Numbered from the stretch's first letter, positions 45,401-56,619 are shown. The stretch is DNA of 64,000 bases from Congeria kusceri (GCA_027627225.1 CM051036.1:36416426-36480425); one strand, 5' to 3'. Numbers and translations: made by a program. Notes: a model not told the origin generated them from the letters alone.

Positions 45401-48180
45401 TGAGGTGTTGTATAACTGTCACACATTGATGACATTACCCCGAAATGTGTGAAAAATATTGCATAACATTGCGTAACAATTTGGTAAATCAATTGAAACT
45501 AGCACCACCAAAAAGAGCACGTTTTTTTTTGTTACACTTAAATTGTGAATATTATCAAACTTGCAAGAAATGTCTTTTTAAATTATGAAATGATATTTTT
45601 GGAATAATTTGTTTTCAAAATTTATAAATAAGTATTGAAATATGCACTTCATGTCTTCTAAATTAAATTGTTATTTCATCCCAAATGCATGATTCATGTT
45701 GCTTTTGTTGTGTACATACCACATTTTACATTACACTTTTACACTATTTAAATACAGCGCTTTCCGTAGCATATCATCTTTACACATCGTTATAATACGA
45801 ACATTATAATTACATTTAACTTTTTTCAAATTAACGATTCCTATGTTTTCATATACGTGTATATAAGCTCGAGAAATTGTATCACCATAAAATACTAATT
45901 ATATATTTAAATACACTTGGAAACACGAAATTTCATTTATTCCTGTATCATACAATAAAACAATAATCGACAAACAACTTCAAACATTTTATTTCAATGT
46001 TACGTAATTATATACTTTACCATTACACAATATAACAATTAACCAAATGCCGCTCCCAATATTTTATTTTAACATACAAATACATAAAATAATATCTGTT
46101 CAAGTCTTCAATACGTATTGAATACATATTGAATTTGAATACATGACGACGAAATTAACAGACAATAGAAGAACACCTATAATTTACATCTAGTACATGT
46201 ATTTACTCAATTTTACTGCTTGGTATCTTAAGTATGGTACAACAGGTAACTACATCAACACCTAGCAGTCAAAAAAGATTATTTAAATGTCCAGTTGCCA
46301 AACTTTAAACTGCATTTAACATATTTTGAATAAATGAATAGTATGTTATAATCACCAACATTCTTAATTTCTTATTTTAATCACATTATACGAAGGGAAC
46401 TCTTTCAGAAAAACAATCATTTGTAATTATATGTTCATTATATTTTGTTTGTAATTGATACATAATTTTTTTTATCAATAAAACAAGTGCATTAAATTAC
46501 CATGCATTTTTTTTCCCCAATTTGAACAGACAATAAAATCCGTTACAAACACAGGTAACACCTGTTAAAACTAAGAATATTGACAGTGTGAAGTCATCAA
46601 TTAGCTGGGCTTCCAAATCTGCAAGCCTTCCTTAGCAGCAACAGTGTGTCGGTTTGACTTCAAAAGTATTTGATGTGACTCCCGAACTATGCCATTGTCT
46701 AGCAGGTGGCGGATCCGTGGTCTAGTGGTAATGCACTGGCTTCACAACCCAGGGGTCGCAGGTTCGAGCCCCCGCTACACCCTAACCTACTAACTCGTCT
46801 TTCGCATGAGACGTTAAACCGAGGTGCAGTGTACTAGGTGCTTCACACCGGGCACTAAAAGACCCAGGGTCGCCTCTGGAACGGGGTGTCTCATGTATCT
46901 TGCACTATCCCCCGTAACCCAACTAACAAGTCTTCTGGGGGCGATGGCCATATGGGAGAGAATCCCGGTGCACTCGATAAAAAATGTACTACACACACAT
47001 TGTCTAGCAGTTTGTAATAAGTGCATAACACACTGAGTGGTGTCCAAAAGCATCAATCATTGCTACTGTACCTGAACAACACAAGAACTGTCGATAGAGC
47101 ATTAATGAATTAAGTGTTCTAGGGAAAATGACAAGGGGTGTCAAAAATCAGAATGTTGTTTTGCTGCAGTGGATAAATTGGAGATTTAAATCGGATGATG
47201 AAATAAACATGTATTGGAATTAAAATGGTAACTGAGTTATAAGGGAAAACTTTTTGAATATTAACATGCATATTTACTTTCGAGTTGAATTAATGTGTTT
47301 CGTGTGTAAGGTATCGTAATTAACTAATTTACTAATTATTTTCATATTTTGTTAATGTTGTTTTGTACATAAAGTTTATAAAAATATTGCGGCACAGCAA
47401 AACCGTATTGCGATACGATATTGCAATTGCATGTATCGCAATATACCGATATATCGTTGCACCCCTAATTGGGGCCGGTTTTGCCTAAATGTGGGGCTGG
47501 TTTTGCATTTTTGGGGCCGTTTTAGACCGGAGTCGGTTTTGACTAGGGCCAGTTTCGCCTGCTCCCGACAAAACAATCGCAGAAATTTGTTTAAATACTT
47601 AATCTGTATTTTTCTTTTCATAACGCTGTCATATAGGTAAACAAATATGCGGCCTTTGTGCATGCCGGTAATTAAAATACTGTAGACAGATCGGCAGAAA
47701 AAATATTCAACCTCGCCTGTATACGATCTTTGTCGCAACGCTCAATAAAAGGTGAATACCAAAGTTTAAACAGGAAATAATGCAATTATGTATCAAATAT
47801 ATTTTTTTTACTAAATCGCGAGAGGAGTGAAGAAACCGAGGAATTTTAGCCAGCAGATCAGATTTATTGCTAAGTGTGAAGGTGTTTACAACTCAAGCAT
47901 ACTCAATTTTAATCATTCAATTGGTAAATATAAAGAACTAAATCAGTTTTATTTATATCGTTAAAAATGTTTAGGCTAATTTAAAATGCAAAATGTATGT
48001 TTGTAAATATTATGCAGCGTCTTCAGAAAATGCCTTACTGCGTAGTGCGCAAGATTACCGGACACGACTGTATAACCATATCCATAAAACTACTCACCGT
48101 CCTTCAATTCTGTAATTTTCCACGTCACAGCATAAAGAAGAATTGATTGCTTCAAATCGAGCATTTTCCAGGAACTTCAT
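36326..48180 (-). CDS. MAF1: MAF1, negative regulator of RNA polymerase III, six coding exons
   Basis: MAF1 represses RNA polymerase III by binding the polymerase and TFIIIB. mTORC1 phosphorylation inhibits it; both statements are family knowledge. Join on the - strand: 48180-48098, 42603-42460, 41990-41828, 41050-40806, 40441-40367, then the last exon from 36424 or 36419. All junctions are GT-AG with matching phases. The protein begins [16 protein letters not shown] and [19 protein letters not shown], the conserved MAF1 box A. It carries [20 protein letters not shown] and, near the end, [20 protein letters not shown] plus [15 protein letters not shown] (boxes B and C). LSPPQ in exon 2 matches the human segment holding phosphoserine 60. 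Length is 242 or 267 residues depending on the final acceptor, against 256 in human. The gene converges on CYLD. Its 5.5-kb first intron is filled with mobile DNA. Confidence 0.96.
36815..37350. repeat. 22-bp minisatellite in MAF1 intron 5
   Basis: GACTGATGATAAAGGTAATG and variants recur about 20 times or more. A reverse open frame rich in Ile, Thr, Tyr and His across this stretch is the repeat read through, not a protein. Confidence 0.9.
37508..37580. mobile_element. Palindromic MITE family P, left-end fragment
   Basis: ATGAGGCGTGACGTGGGAAA continues to CCGCACAGGCTGATCCAGG and then joins directly to a tandem array. The break is at the array edge. It is in MAF1 intron 5. Confidence 0.75.
37577..39225 (-). 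mobile_element. Helentron-like element type 1, about 9 tandem units, minus strand
   Basis: Its 5' end is at 39225 on the - strand (CTCACCTGAGCACAAAGTGC, hairpin with ATGGTGAGC). About nine units of roughly 165 bp follow to 37577 and carry the same phrases as 24324-25230. It is entirely within MAF1 intron 5. It stops against a fragment of the palindromic MITE at 37580. Confidence 0.85.
39648..39887. mobile_element. Palindromic MITE family P copy
   Basis: ATGAGGCATGTCGTGGGAAA to TTTCCCACGACATGCCTCAT, with part of each hairpin deleted. It is in MAF1 intron 5. Confidence 0.88.
40367..40441 (-). CDS. MAF1: MAF1 exon 5
   Basis: The acceptor is GTTGTGTTCCAG and the donor GACAA/GTATGT. It encodes [20 protein letters not shown] followed by MMFD, an acidic variable tail as in other MAF1 proteins. 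It leaves two bases (AA) to be completed by the last exon. Confidence 0.92.
40806..41050 (-). CDS. MAF1: MAF1 exon 4: core Pol III repressor domain
   Basis: The acceptor is TTCTTTTGCAG and the donor ACAAG/GTAAGC. It encodes [40 protein letters not shown] and [16 protein letters not shown], then [20 protein letters not shown]. This is the most conserved part of MAF1. Confidence 0.98.
41828..41990 (-). CDS. MAF1: MAF1 exon 3
   Basis: The acceptor is CTATTTTCAG and the donor CACGAG/GTAAAT. It encodes [20 protein letters not shown] and [20 protein letters not shown], closely matching human [21 protein letters not shown]. It ends in phase 0 after EFSKEPSHE. Confidence 0.97.
42460..42603 (-). CDS. 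MAF1: MAF1 exon 2
   Basis: The acceptor is GTTAACAG and the donor GTGAA/GTAAGC. It encodes [40 protein letters not shown] and TVPHSPV. Two Ser-Pro sites (LSPPQ, HSPV) fall in the linker that is phosphorylated in mammals. Both phases agree with neighbouring exons. Confidence 0.96.
42761..43170 (+). mobile_element. LTR of an LTR retrotransposon
   Basis: The 410-bp LTR runs TGTAGCAGGG...CCCCGCTACA, a perfect short inverted end pair. It has a TATA-like run (ATAATATATATAC) and AATAAA near 43113. It is followed after two bases by TGGCGCCCAACGTG (43173-43186), which matches a primer-binding site for a lysine tRNA 3' end. It lies in MAF1 intron 1. Confidence 0.88.
43171..43990 (+). mobile_element. 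LTR retrotransposon leader region
   Basis: It begins with the primer-binding site and continues about 800 bp without a recognisable gag or pol motif. Open frames of 64 to 114 codons on both strands overlap each other here and none looks like a known domain. Confidence 0.6.
43991..44139 (-). mobile_element. Inverted copy of the LTR 5' (U3) end
   Basis: 149 bp on the - strand match 42761-42909, beginning TGTAGCAGGGTATTCAATTG. It closes the insertion: CACG stands immediately outside both ends (42757-42760 and 44140-44143). Confidence 0.88.
46707..47003 (+). mobile_element. SINE family S1, full copy with tRNA-like head
   Basis: The head at about 46709-46782 has an A box (GTGGTCTAGTGGTAATGC), a TTCACAA loop (CAC, valine-type anticodon) and B box GGTTCGAGCCC. 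The body contains GAGACGTTAAACCGAGGTGC and TCTTCTGGGGGCGATGGC, with AAAAATGTACTACACACACA at the end. A truncated relative is at 17440. Overlapping open frames on both strands are not genes. Confidence 0.8.
47385..47468. mobile_element. hAT-like terminal fragment
   Basis: On the - strand it begins TAGGGGTGCAACGATATATC and continues ATATTGCGATACAT, typical of hAT ends that begin TAGGGGTGCAACGAT. Internal ATTGCGATA and TATCGCAAT make a palindrome. Only one end was found. Confidence 0.5.
48098..48180 (-). CDS. MAF1: MAF1 exon 1 with start codon
   Basis: ATG at 48180-48178 opens [20 protein letters not shown] and then ENYRIEG. The family N-terminus MKxLExxxFEAINSxL fixes the start. The donor is GGACG/GTGAGT. 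The 5' UTR and promoter lie above 48180; I could not identify a TATA box or transcription start. Confidence 0.96.
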
Positions 48181-48890
48181 GATCAAACTTCTTATTTTTA
48201 ACTAATTAACGGTTCCAAAATAATTAACTGTTAAAATAAATTTCACTGACAAAGGGTAGCCGAAAGTCTAAAACAATTTAAAGAACACGGAACTTTCTTC
48301 CTGCCAGAGTTCTTTTGAAAAGAAATGTTCGTTGCGGAATGCTTTGTTGTGTGATGTTGGATCGCGTCAATACCTGATTTAATCCGCATATTCCCCATTG
48401 AGAACGATTCGCACAATATTTCGTGATCAGCTGATTATGTTTAATCACAAGTCGAAAAACAAACTGTCACTCAGATTTTCCGCAAAAAGCTTTACCACAA
48501 AAACACACTCAGAATTCCATTTGGATTAACTGATAACCGTGGTTCGTAAATGCTTATTATAAAACATATAATAATAGACTATTTCAATCAACGATCGGTA
48601 CGTTATAATGTATTATTTCTTAAAGTTTGTCAATAAATTCCCTCTATTGTAAACAATGGTGACCGCCTATGTAGGTCAAATATTTTTACCCATGATTCAT
48701 TTGGAAATGACGACAACACGGTCTATCCAAAACGGACAACATGTAATTTGGTAGGCCTACAATATAGATCTCTTATGGGGATTTCAGAATGTTCATTGCT
48801 ATGATTTATTAGAACTACAAAGTACATCAAGCGCAATATGCCCATTTCACCAATTAAGTTGAATAATATAAAAACATAACAATACATCAT
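48181..48890 (-). other. Upstream region of MAF1, no gene seen
   Basis: Unique AT-rich sequence that must contain the MAF1 5' UTR and promoter. I see no convincing TATA box, initiator or further exon. Confidence 0.4.
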
Positions 48891-48899
48891 AATACTCTG

Positions 48900-51362
48900 T
48901 TTGGTGGTAATTAACCGCGACCTTGACCCCTCCCACCCCATATGCAATCCCATGCGAGTTGCCAATATGAGGTATCTATGTATTAAGTATCATTAAAAAT
49001 ATCTAAATGGGTTCTAAAGTTATTCAGCGGAAACCGTTTTTCTACTTTTAGTAACAGTGACCTTGACCCAATCCATCCCATATGCAATCCCAATCGAGGT
49101 TTCAATATAAAGTTTTAACCAAATATGAAACCTTATATCATTTTGCCATTTGCGTCTATATAGACCATGTGAGCCCAGGGGTGTTGCCAGTTTTGACCCC
49201 ATGGGCATTATTTGAACAATCTTTGTAGAGGACCACTTAACAATGTTACATACCAAATACGAAACCTCAGGGCCTTGCGGTTTCAGAGGAGAAGATTTTT
49301 AAAGTCCTTTTGCTGTTCAAGTCTATATAAACCATGTGACCCCCGGGGTGTTGCCAGTTTTTACCACAGGGGCATCATTTGAACAATCTTTGTAGAGGAC
49401 CACTATACAATGTTACATACCAAATATGAAACTTCTGGGGAATGCGGTTTCAGAGGAGAAGATTTTTAAAGTCATTTTGCTATTCAAGTCTTTATAAACC
49501 ATGTGACCCCCGGGGTGTGGCCAGTTTTGACCCCAGGGACATCATTTGAACAAACTTTGTAGAGGACGACTATGCAATGTTGCATACCCAATATGAAACC
49601 TTTAGGCCTTGCGGTTTCAGAGGAGAAGATTTTAAAAGTCATTCTGCTATTCAAGTCTATATAAACCATGTGACCCCCGGGCTGTGACCAGTTTTGACCC
49701 CAGGGGCATCATTTGAACAATCTTAGTAAAGGACCACTATACAATGTTACATACCAAATATGAAACCGCTAGGAATTGCTGTTTCAGAGAATATTTTAAA
49801 AGTCATTTTGCTATTTAAGTCTTTATAAACCCGGTTAGCCCCAGGGTTTGGCCCGTTTTGACCCCAGGGACATCATTTGAACAATCTTCGTAGAGGACCA
49901 CTAAACAATGTTACATACTAAATATGAAACCTCAAGGCCTTGCGGTTTCAGAGGATAATATTTTTAAAGTCATTTTGCTATTCAAGTCAATGTAAACCAT
50001 GTGACCCCCGGGGTGTGGCCAGTTTTGACCCCAGGGCAGGGGCATCATTTGAAAAATCTTTGTAGAGGACCACTATACAATGTTAAATACCTTATATGAA
50101 ACTTCTGGGACATGCGGTTTCAGAGGAGAAGATTTTTAAAGTCATTTTGCTATTCAAGTCAATATAAACCGCGTGACCCCCGGGGTGTGGCCAGTTTTGA
50201 CCCCAGGGGCATCATTTGAACAATCTTAGTAAAGGACCACTATACAATGTTACATACCAAATATGAAACCGCTAGGAATTGCTGTTTCAGAGAATATTTT
50301 GAAAGTCATTTTGCTATTTAAGTCTTTATAAACCAGGTTAGCCCCAGCGTGTGGCCAGTTTTTACCCCAGGGGCATCATTTGAACAATCGTTGTAGAGGA
50401 CCACTAAACATGAAACCTCAGAGCCTTGCGATTTCAGAGAAGAAGATTTTAAAAGTAATTTCGCTATTAAAGTCTATATAAACCATGTGACCCCCGGGGT
50501 GTGGCCAGTTTTGACCCCAGGGGCATCATTTGAACAATCTTTGTAGAGGACCACTATACAATGTTCCATACCAAATATGAAACCTCTGGGCCTTGTGGTT
50601 TTGGAGAAGAAGAGTTTTAAAGTCATTTTGCTATATATTCTTTATAAACCATGTGACCCCCGGGGCGTGGCCCGTTTTGACTCCAGGGGCATAATTTGAA
50701 CAAACTTTGTAAAGAACCACTAAAGGATGTTACATACCAAATATGACACTTCTGGGTCATGCGGTTTCAGAGGAGAATATTTTAAGTCATTTTGCTATTC
50801 AAGTCAATGTAAACCATGTGACCTCCGGGTGTGGTCACTTTTGACCCCAGGGGCATCATTTAAACAATCTTTGTAGAGGACCACCATACACTGTTACATA
50901 CCAAATATGAAACCTTTAGGCCTTGCGGTTTCAGAGGAGAAGATTTTTAAAGTCATTTTGCTATACAAGTCTATATAAACCATGTGACCCTCGGGGCGTG
51001 GCCAGTTTTGACCGCAGGGGCATCATTTGAAATATCTTTGTAGAGGACCACTAGATGATGTCTCATATCAAATATGCAAGATCCAAGCCTTGCGGTTTCA
51101 GAGAAGCAGATTTTTTTTAAGTTTTCAGTTTTGAAATCTATTTTTAGCTCTGGTGACCTACATATGCAGCGAACCGGAACGATTGAACAATTTTGAAAGA
51201 GGGTTATCCAAGGATCATTCCTGTGAAGTTTGGTGAAAATCTGCGCAGTGGTTTAGGATTATATGTTCTTTGAATGAAAATGTTGATACACGACGCACGA
51301 CGGACGACGGACAAAAGGCGATCTTAAAAGCTCACCATGAACACGTTGTGTTCAGGTGAGCT
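48900..51362 (-). mobile_element. Helentron-like element type 1, 12 or more tandem units, minus strand
   Basis: The 5' end is at 51362 on the - strand (AGCTCACCTGAACACAACGT). About a dozen units of roughly 165 bp follow, each with the reverse of GGTCCTCTACAAAGATTGTT and GGCCACACCCCGGGGGTCAC. At the distal end (48900-49080) the text changes to GACCTTGACCC-type units. No 3' hairpin was found. Confidence 0.85.
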
Positions 51363-51369
51363 AAAAAGG

Positions 51370-52300
51370 AAATCACACATTAAATTTTAAAGGGCAGACT
51401 TTTTAATATGGCATATTACGTGTATGTATCAAGCTGTCGTTTTTAACACGAACATCAGTGACTGTTTAATATACTGATGTTGTAGCGGTTTAAAAGACTT
51501 TAACACAAGAAAACAATAAGCATTAGGAATAAGATATTTATTGGCTGCAATCATGGTGTTTTATAAACACAACCACATTGAAATTTAAGTATATAATTTT
51601 CAGCGAGAAACTTGTAAATGACATTTAAAACAACGGGACGCAACCTATGCGAAACAGATAATTTTCGTCGTATATCGTCTGTTACCTTCCGTTATATCTA
51701 CGAACGTTTACGTCATATTTACGCCGCTCCAATAATTTGAGCAATGACGGAATTGTCCAATATAAAATACATATTTTTTCATGAAATATTTGAATTGATT
51801 TCGCGGAAATGCATTGGGGCGGCAAAAGGATAATTATGACACTCAGTTCCAAAGCGAAGGGGACAACCACTGTAATTGTTTACTACTAGAAATACTAGTA
51901 TATGGTACAAACAGAGCAGTAAATGTTAGCCACTTCTTTGATGACATATCATTGTGAAGATTCATATTCAATATCATATGGCTTTACATTTCCCAGGTCC
52001 ATTTGGTTAACATCACACAAAATACGTTCGTTCAACGCACAGTGAAAGATCCACATTTGGGTACACGTATACTTGTCTACGCACTTAATATATCTGGTGA
52101 AAAGAAAGTAGTCGCGGCAAACGTATCTGCATGTGTGTATTGTGTATCGTATGAGGACATTTAGCCCCAAAGCCGCATTATAATGTGGATTGTAGACCAC
52201 GCATCTGTCCCTTCACTGTTACCTAATTTACTTTTAGAGAAACATCGTAAGTTTCCAGTTTAGAATCATATTTGCAATTTCCAGCAATTTTAGTTTTACT
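51370..52300. other. No feature recognised
   Basis: AT-rich sequence without a supported gene. Short open frames (60 to 83 codons) lack splice context or domain motifs. Confidence 0.4.
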
Positions 52301-52324
52301 GAAATATATTTTTTTTTAATTTTG

Positions 52325-52480
52325 GTGTGGTGTTGCGCCGGGTGGGAATTGAACACGGGTTGATTAGGTGAGAAGTGTGACAAGCACTGCGCTGGCAGGA
52401 CAGTCTCACAGTGCGAAGAAGAGGTACGAGAGAGGCAGCCCCCTCAGTGAGTATCCAGAAACGACGAAAGACACCGAACA
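52325..52480 (-). repeat. Possible tRNA-like repeat on the minus strand
   Basis: On the - strand GTGTTCAATTCCC resembles a B box, with a CTCACCTAATC-type loop upstream. Weak; the cloverleaf is incomplete. Confidence 0.3.
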
Positions 52481-52739
52481 ATTCGACCTGCCGGGTTTTC
52501 AGTCGTACCGACATGCATGACACTTTGTTTACATTATTTTTTGTTGTTATTAGCCTATATGAGTACATGTTGTTAAATTTTATCGTGTAATGTTCGTACT
52601 TATAAAACATACATGACCGAATCCTCCCGTTTACGCATTAGTTGCCCGCCGCCCCAATGTTTAATACCACGCGACGCGCCTGCGCGTTAATCATAATATA
52701 AGTACGCCACAGCCACAGCAAAGATAGCTGTACATCCAT

Positions 52740-52945
52740 GTAAACATTCATGACATTGTCAGCAGGCACACTGACATCGTCAACAAGTATGATCAGCACA
52801 AAGTCCGCACCAGTAAGCACAATGACCATAATTATCACCAGGCATGTTGAAAATGTCACTAAGCACGACGTCGGCACCAAAAAGCACAATTTTAATGACG
52901 ATATCAACAAGCATGTTAAAACATCCATCAGGCATGAAGTAATTT
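52740..52945. repeat. Degenerate about 68-bp dimer repeat
   Basis: AGCACAAAGTCCGCACCAGT and AGCACGACGTCGGCACCAAA begin two similar stretches, each ending near CAAGCATGTT or CAGGCATGTT. The overlapping open frames on both strands come from this repeat. Confidence 0.5.
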
Positions 52946-53582
52946 TTACTTCGAAACCCCGCCATACAAACGAAACATGGACATGTAATGATTATATGGT
53001 AATTAACAAATTACCATGAACATCCGCTTATTGATGGACTATATGTGCGTATACCGGGTTAAACAGCAAACAGAACATTGAAGCGACAGCTAGAGCATGA
53101 ATGATTTGCTTCCGTATTGCGGCCGACTATGCTAAGAAGAGAATGGTCTTGTTCAGTGATCGAAAACAGAATATCCACTCCAACTCATTGTCCTTTCATT
53201 TGAAGACATACTATTTAAACAGCATATTGGGAAATGGTTCCTGCCTTCCCTTGAATATAACCATCTGCAGCGACACTAAAGTTTATCCGAGAACGTAGAA
53301 TAAATCCTGATATAATTATTCAACTTCATATTGGCTAGATACAGTGTCAGTCAATCAGGTTATCCTTGAGCACATCTAATATGCCCGACGAAATTCGTGA
53401 AAAGACACTATCTTGTTTTTAAAGTCTTGAGGAACTCGCTGGGCTATTGATGCTTTTCTCAGAGAACAAGGTCGTTGCGAATCATAAATAACGTAGCCCG
53501 CCCACTGGTGCCCTTGCAGTAATGATTCTGAATGAGATCATGCGTCTTCGTGCATAGATACAATGAAAAAGTCCTGAGTGAC

Positions 53583-53650
53583 TGCAGGGGATTGAACCCG
53601 GGTACTAGGCGAGAGAGGTGGACTTTCTACCGCGTCACTAAAGAGCCAGC
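53583..53650 (-). repeat. tRNA-like SINE head on the minus strand
   Basis: On the - strand GGCTCTTTAGTGACGCGGTA looks like an A-box/D arm, and GGGTTCAATCCCC is a B box. Acceptor ends do not pair well. Confidence 0.45.
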
Positions 53651-54424
53651 CATAAAGCAATGCTATTGCAAGTGCTTTATAGGACAATCTCTACGCCCCC
53701 GCTAAATTTTTCAGCGATCAGACCCACCCGTGCTTTGCATCTGCACAGTCAATATATATTCGTAGCAATTGCATGATCATGAAATTTATTATCAAAGATA
53801 TATATCAAAAGCTTATCAGTATTACTTTTCTTCCTGACATCGTCGACTTTTGAACAGATTTGAACAGTTTATCGACAGGCAATTAAAAAGTAACGCAATT
53901 AAAAAGTAATCGTTAAGTTTACGTGTCTGTTATTTACATAGCTTTTAAAAGACAAACACCAGTTTAAGTGGAAACAAAGACATGAACACAGCAGCAAAAT
54001 ACGTTTAATGTTCGCATATATTTTTGAGACATATTCAATAAAGATGAACGCTTACTGTAAAGAAGAGCCCTGTAAACATGTAGAGACCTACAAGCACGGG
54101 CGAATAAAAATATCTTTAAATAAATTTACACACCTTGATATAAGTTCTCGGACGACTGGTCATTTAGTAATACTAGTGCTCTAGATATGAGGAATATATA
54201 ATATTGGAGTAAATACACATGTAAAATATAGTACACATTCATTTGTTTTAATATTTATGTAGCTTTAAACATTTAATATAAAGATTATTTTTGTATATTT
54301 TCCCACTAAATTATACCCCGTATTTTGGAATCAGGGCGTATCAGTACCCTCTTTCTAAAATATTATCTAAAGCACTGAAATACGTGTAAGAGGTAATTTA
54401 TTATATAGATTATTATAATGAAGT

Positions 54425-54575
54425 TATCTCTAAATTATCAGGCCTTTATTTTGTAGGAGACACCTTCAATGATTGAGATGAACATCTCACTGGTGTTGAA
54501 ATTGGGTTATTTTTGGTTGTAAAAACAATTTAGCCCTAAGTGGCCGAACAGACAGGAAAAGAGGCTAATATTGTT
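54425..54575 (+). repeat. Dispersed repeat R, copy 1
   Basis: CAGGCCTTTATTTTGTAGGA, CATCTCACTGGTGTTGAAAT and TAGCCCTAAGTGGCCGAA match a second copy at 62336-62480. No coding or ends seen. Confidence 0.65.
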
Positions 54576-54949
54576 CATTCAGTCAACATTCTTAGTACCG
54601 GTTTATACCGATAAATTATTAAATCTTCTTCCTTATCGATTAATCAAAACTGCAAATAATGCTAGATTTTGTTATCAGCTCGTTTGATAAAATTTCCATT
54701 ACTGTTGACCGTTTTAGCCCGTTGTGTCTGCGGTCCTTATTAAAAGACGTCATCTCCATCCGAGGGGCTCAACTTTAAATGCACACAGAGTGACGGGTAA
54801 CAATGATGGTAAGCACTTAACTGCAGGCTATACTGGTCGCTATATTGCGAGCCAAACTGGATGAATTGAATGTTTTGCGCATCTTTTCTGCATTATTTAC
54901 ATAAAAATAATTGGTACATGTAAATTATAATCTAATTCATGAGACGTGC

Positions 54950-55040
54950 AGCGAATTTAGTGTTACTTTTTATATAGGGCTAAATTCGCTGGAGCCAGGC
55001 CAATATTGCTCATATAAAAAGTAACTCGATATTGGCACAG
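54950..55040. repeat. Compound hairpin
   Basis: GCGAATTTAG pairs with CTAAATTCGC, and GTTACTTTTTATATA pairs with TATAAAAAGTAAC, giving two overlapping palindromes. Probably a MITE remnant. Confidence 0.5.
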
Positions 55041-55764
55041 GGCCTAAATTGTTATGCTAATGTAAATTACAGTTTAACGTATAAAATAAAAAATAAGTTT
55101 TGGATATAGATCTATTATGTCTGTAGAAGATACAAATATATTGAAATAATCGTATCTATATGTAGGAGGAGACACCGGTTAAATCTGGTTTTATTGGACA
55201 CAAAACACGTTTTCACAGAATAAAAATTATTAATGCATTTAATTTAAACACTTAATACACCTACAGTTACCACAAAACACAAAACTGGACATTTACAAAA
55301 GCATTGAGTCTAGTGTTGTTAATCAGTGTCCAAAATTTTAGTCGATTAATCAGTAACAAGTTCTGACTAAATAACCGATTAATCAGGTTTCTTGAAAGTA
55401 AAGGAAATACACTCTAGACTGCAACATTTCCATGATTTACATTGTTTTATTGAGTTTTGCAGCAAATATGTGTCTGATTTATATAGCAATTATTAAGGAA
55501 ATAGGCATAAGGGAAACATGTTTTTGTAAATACAGTTTGTGAACTGCATTATCCTACTAACGCGCTGGACTATTGACAAGATACATATTAGATATATGAA
55601 TTATTGAAAAGTTAAGCAACCATACAAACACTATAAATCTTTATCGTGTGTTGGGTACAAAAATGCAGAATTTTTTTTTTTTTAAACAAACAAAAAACAA
55701 AAAACAGAGATACTTCATTTTTCATGCTATCTAGACCAATACTTCAGTTTGAGTGTGACAGTAT

Positions 55765-55890
55765 ATAAATATTGACTTTCTTGAGGGTGACAGTGCGTAT
55801 TGTCAACCGGAGGCAACACTGTCGACCGAGGCTTAAGCCGACGGTTGACGAGACGCACTGTCACCCTCAAGGAAGTAAATATTTATTTTA
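55765..55890. repeat. Long near-perfect hairpin
   Basis: CTTGAGGGTGACAGTGCGT pairs with ACGCACTGTCACCCTCAAG. The pairing continues inward (GTCAACCG with CGGTTGAC) and outward (AAATATT... with ...AATATTT). An open frame across it merely translates both arms. Confidence 0.85.
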
Positions 55891-56600
55891 CTATACCGAA
55901 CAATCCCGTATCATTTGCGTATCGAACGACATAGCGGTAGCCGGCGACATTGCCGGGCGACATATAAAATTGTTGCCCGCTGCAGTTTTATGCATTATAT
56001 AGAGAAATAATAAAGTGAGGTATAATAATATGATATATGCCGACACAAAAAACATGAACATCGAAGTTATAACCCTTTGTCCGATGGACAAAGTATAACA
56101 AAAATGGTCATTTCCTATGCAGAGACTTGTCGTATATGTGGCCATAAGATCATAGCTGAACTAATGAGTTATGAGCGCTTGTTTGTGAAAGAAAATGCAA
56201 AAATTCTAAAACAGTGACTCAATTAGTTTTATCAAATTTTGATCATTTTTTTACACAGTTTGTGTTGGAAAATATACGTATACTATCGCAGCAGAGTCCT
56301 AACTTGACCAGATCTGGCAACAGACAACGGGGTTATTGCCCGGGTGAAAATAAATGGGGAAAAATGGACTGGGTACTGGTACTTCATTTTCCACCCAATC
56401 GGTACCAAACATCTTCTATTTGTTGATGACCATCAGATCTCAGACAAATTTGAATATAGGAAGTGTAGATGACAATACAGCTTCACTCTGAGTGCGAAAA
56501 TTTTGATACCAGGGGAAAGAACATATACCTGGATAGGGTTGTCATTATCAAATAAAACAAGCGATTTTTATCTAAATCTAAGCCATTTGGCCAGTGGTCT

Positions 56601-56619
56601 GGGGGGGGGGGGGGGGGGC
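56601..56619 (+). repeat. Poly-G run
   Basis: Eighteen or so consecutive G after TCT, followed by CC. It could form a G-quadruplex or mark a sequencing-length uncertainty. Confidence 0.85.

Larger units (their letters stand above)
44818..47557. mobile_element. Region bounded by inverted GGCCCC-rich repeats
   Basis: 44818-44902 contains several copies of AAAACCGGCCCC. 47469-47557 contains the same kind of block in reverse (GGGGCCGGTTTTGC). The two align in inverted orientation over about 85 bp. Between are AT-rich DNA without genes, one SINE and a hAT-like end. It may be a foldback-type element. Confidence 0.5.

Noticed and set aside
46709..46782. A possible tRNA-Val gene.
   Set aside because: The anticodon stem has a mismatch and the sequence continues into a SINE body found elsewhere in the window.
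52638..53019. Overlapping open frames on both strands with Thr/Lys-rich readings.
   Set aside because: A degenerate dimer repeat underlies them; no homology recognised.
55772..56002. 76-codon open frame.
   Set aside because: Most of it is the two arms of a hairpin, so it is not a protein gene.
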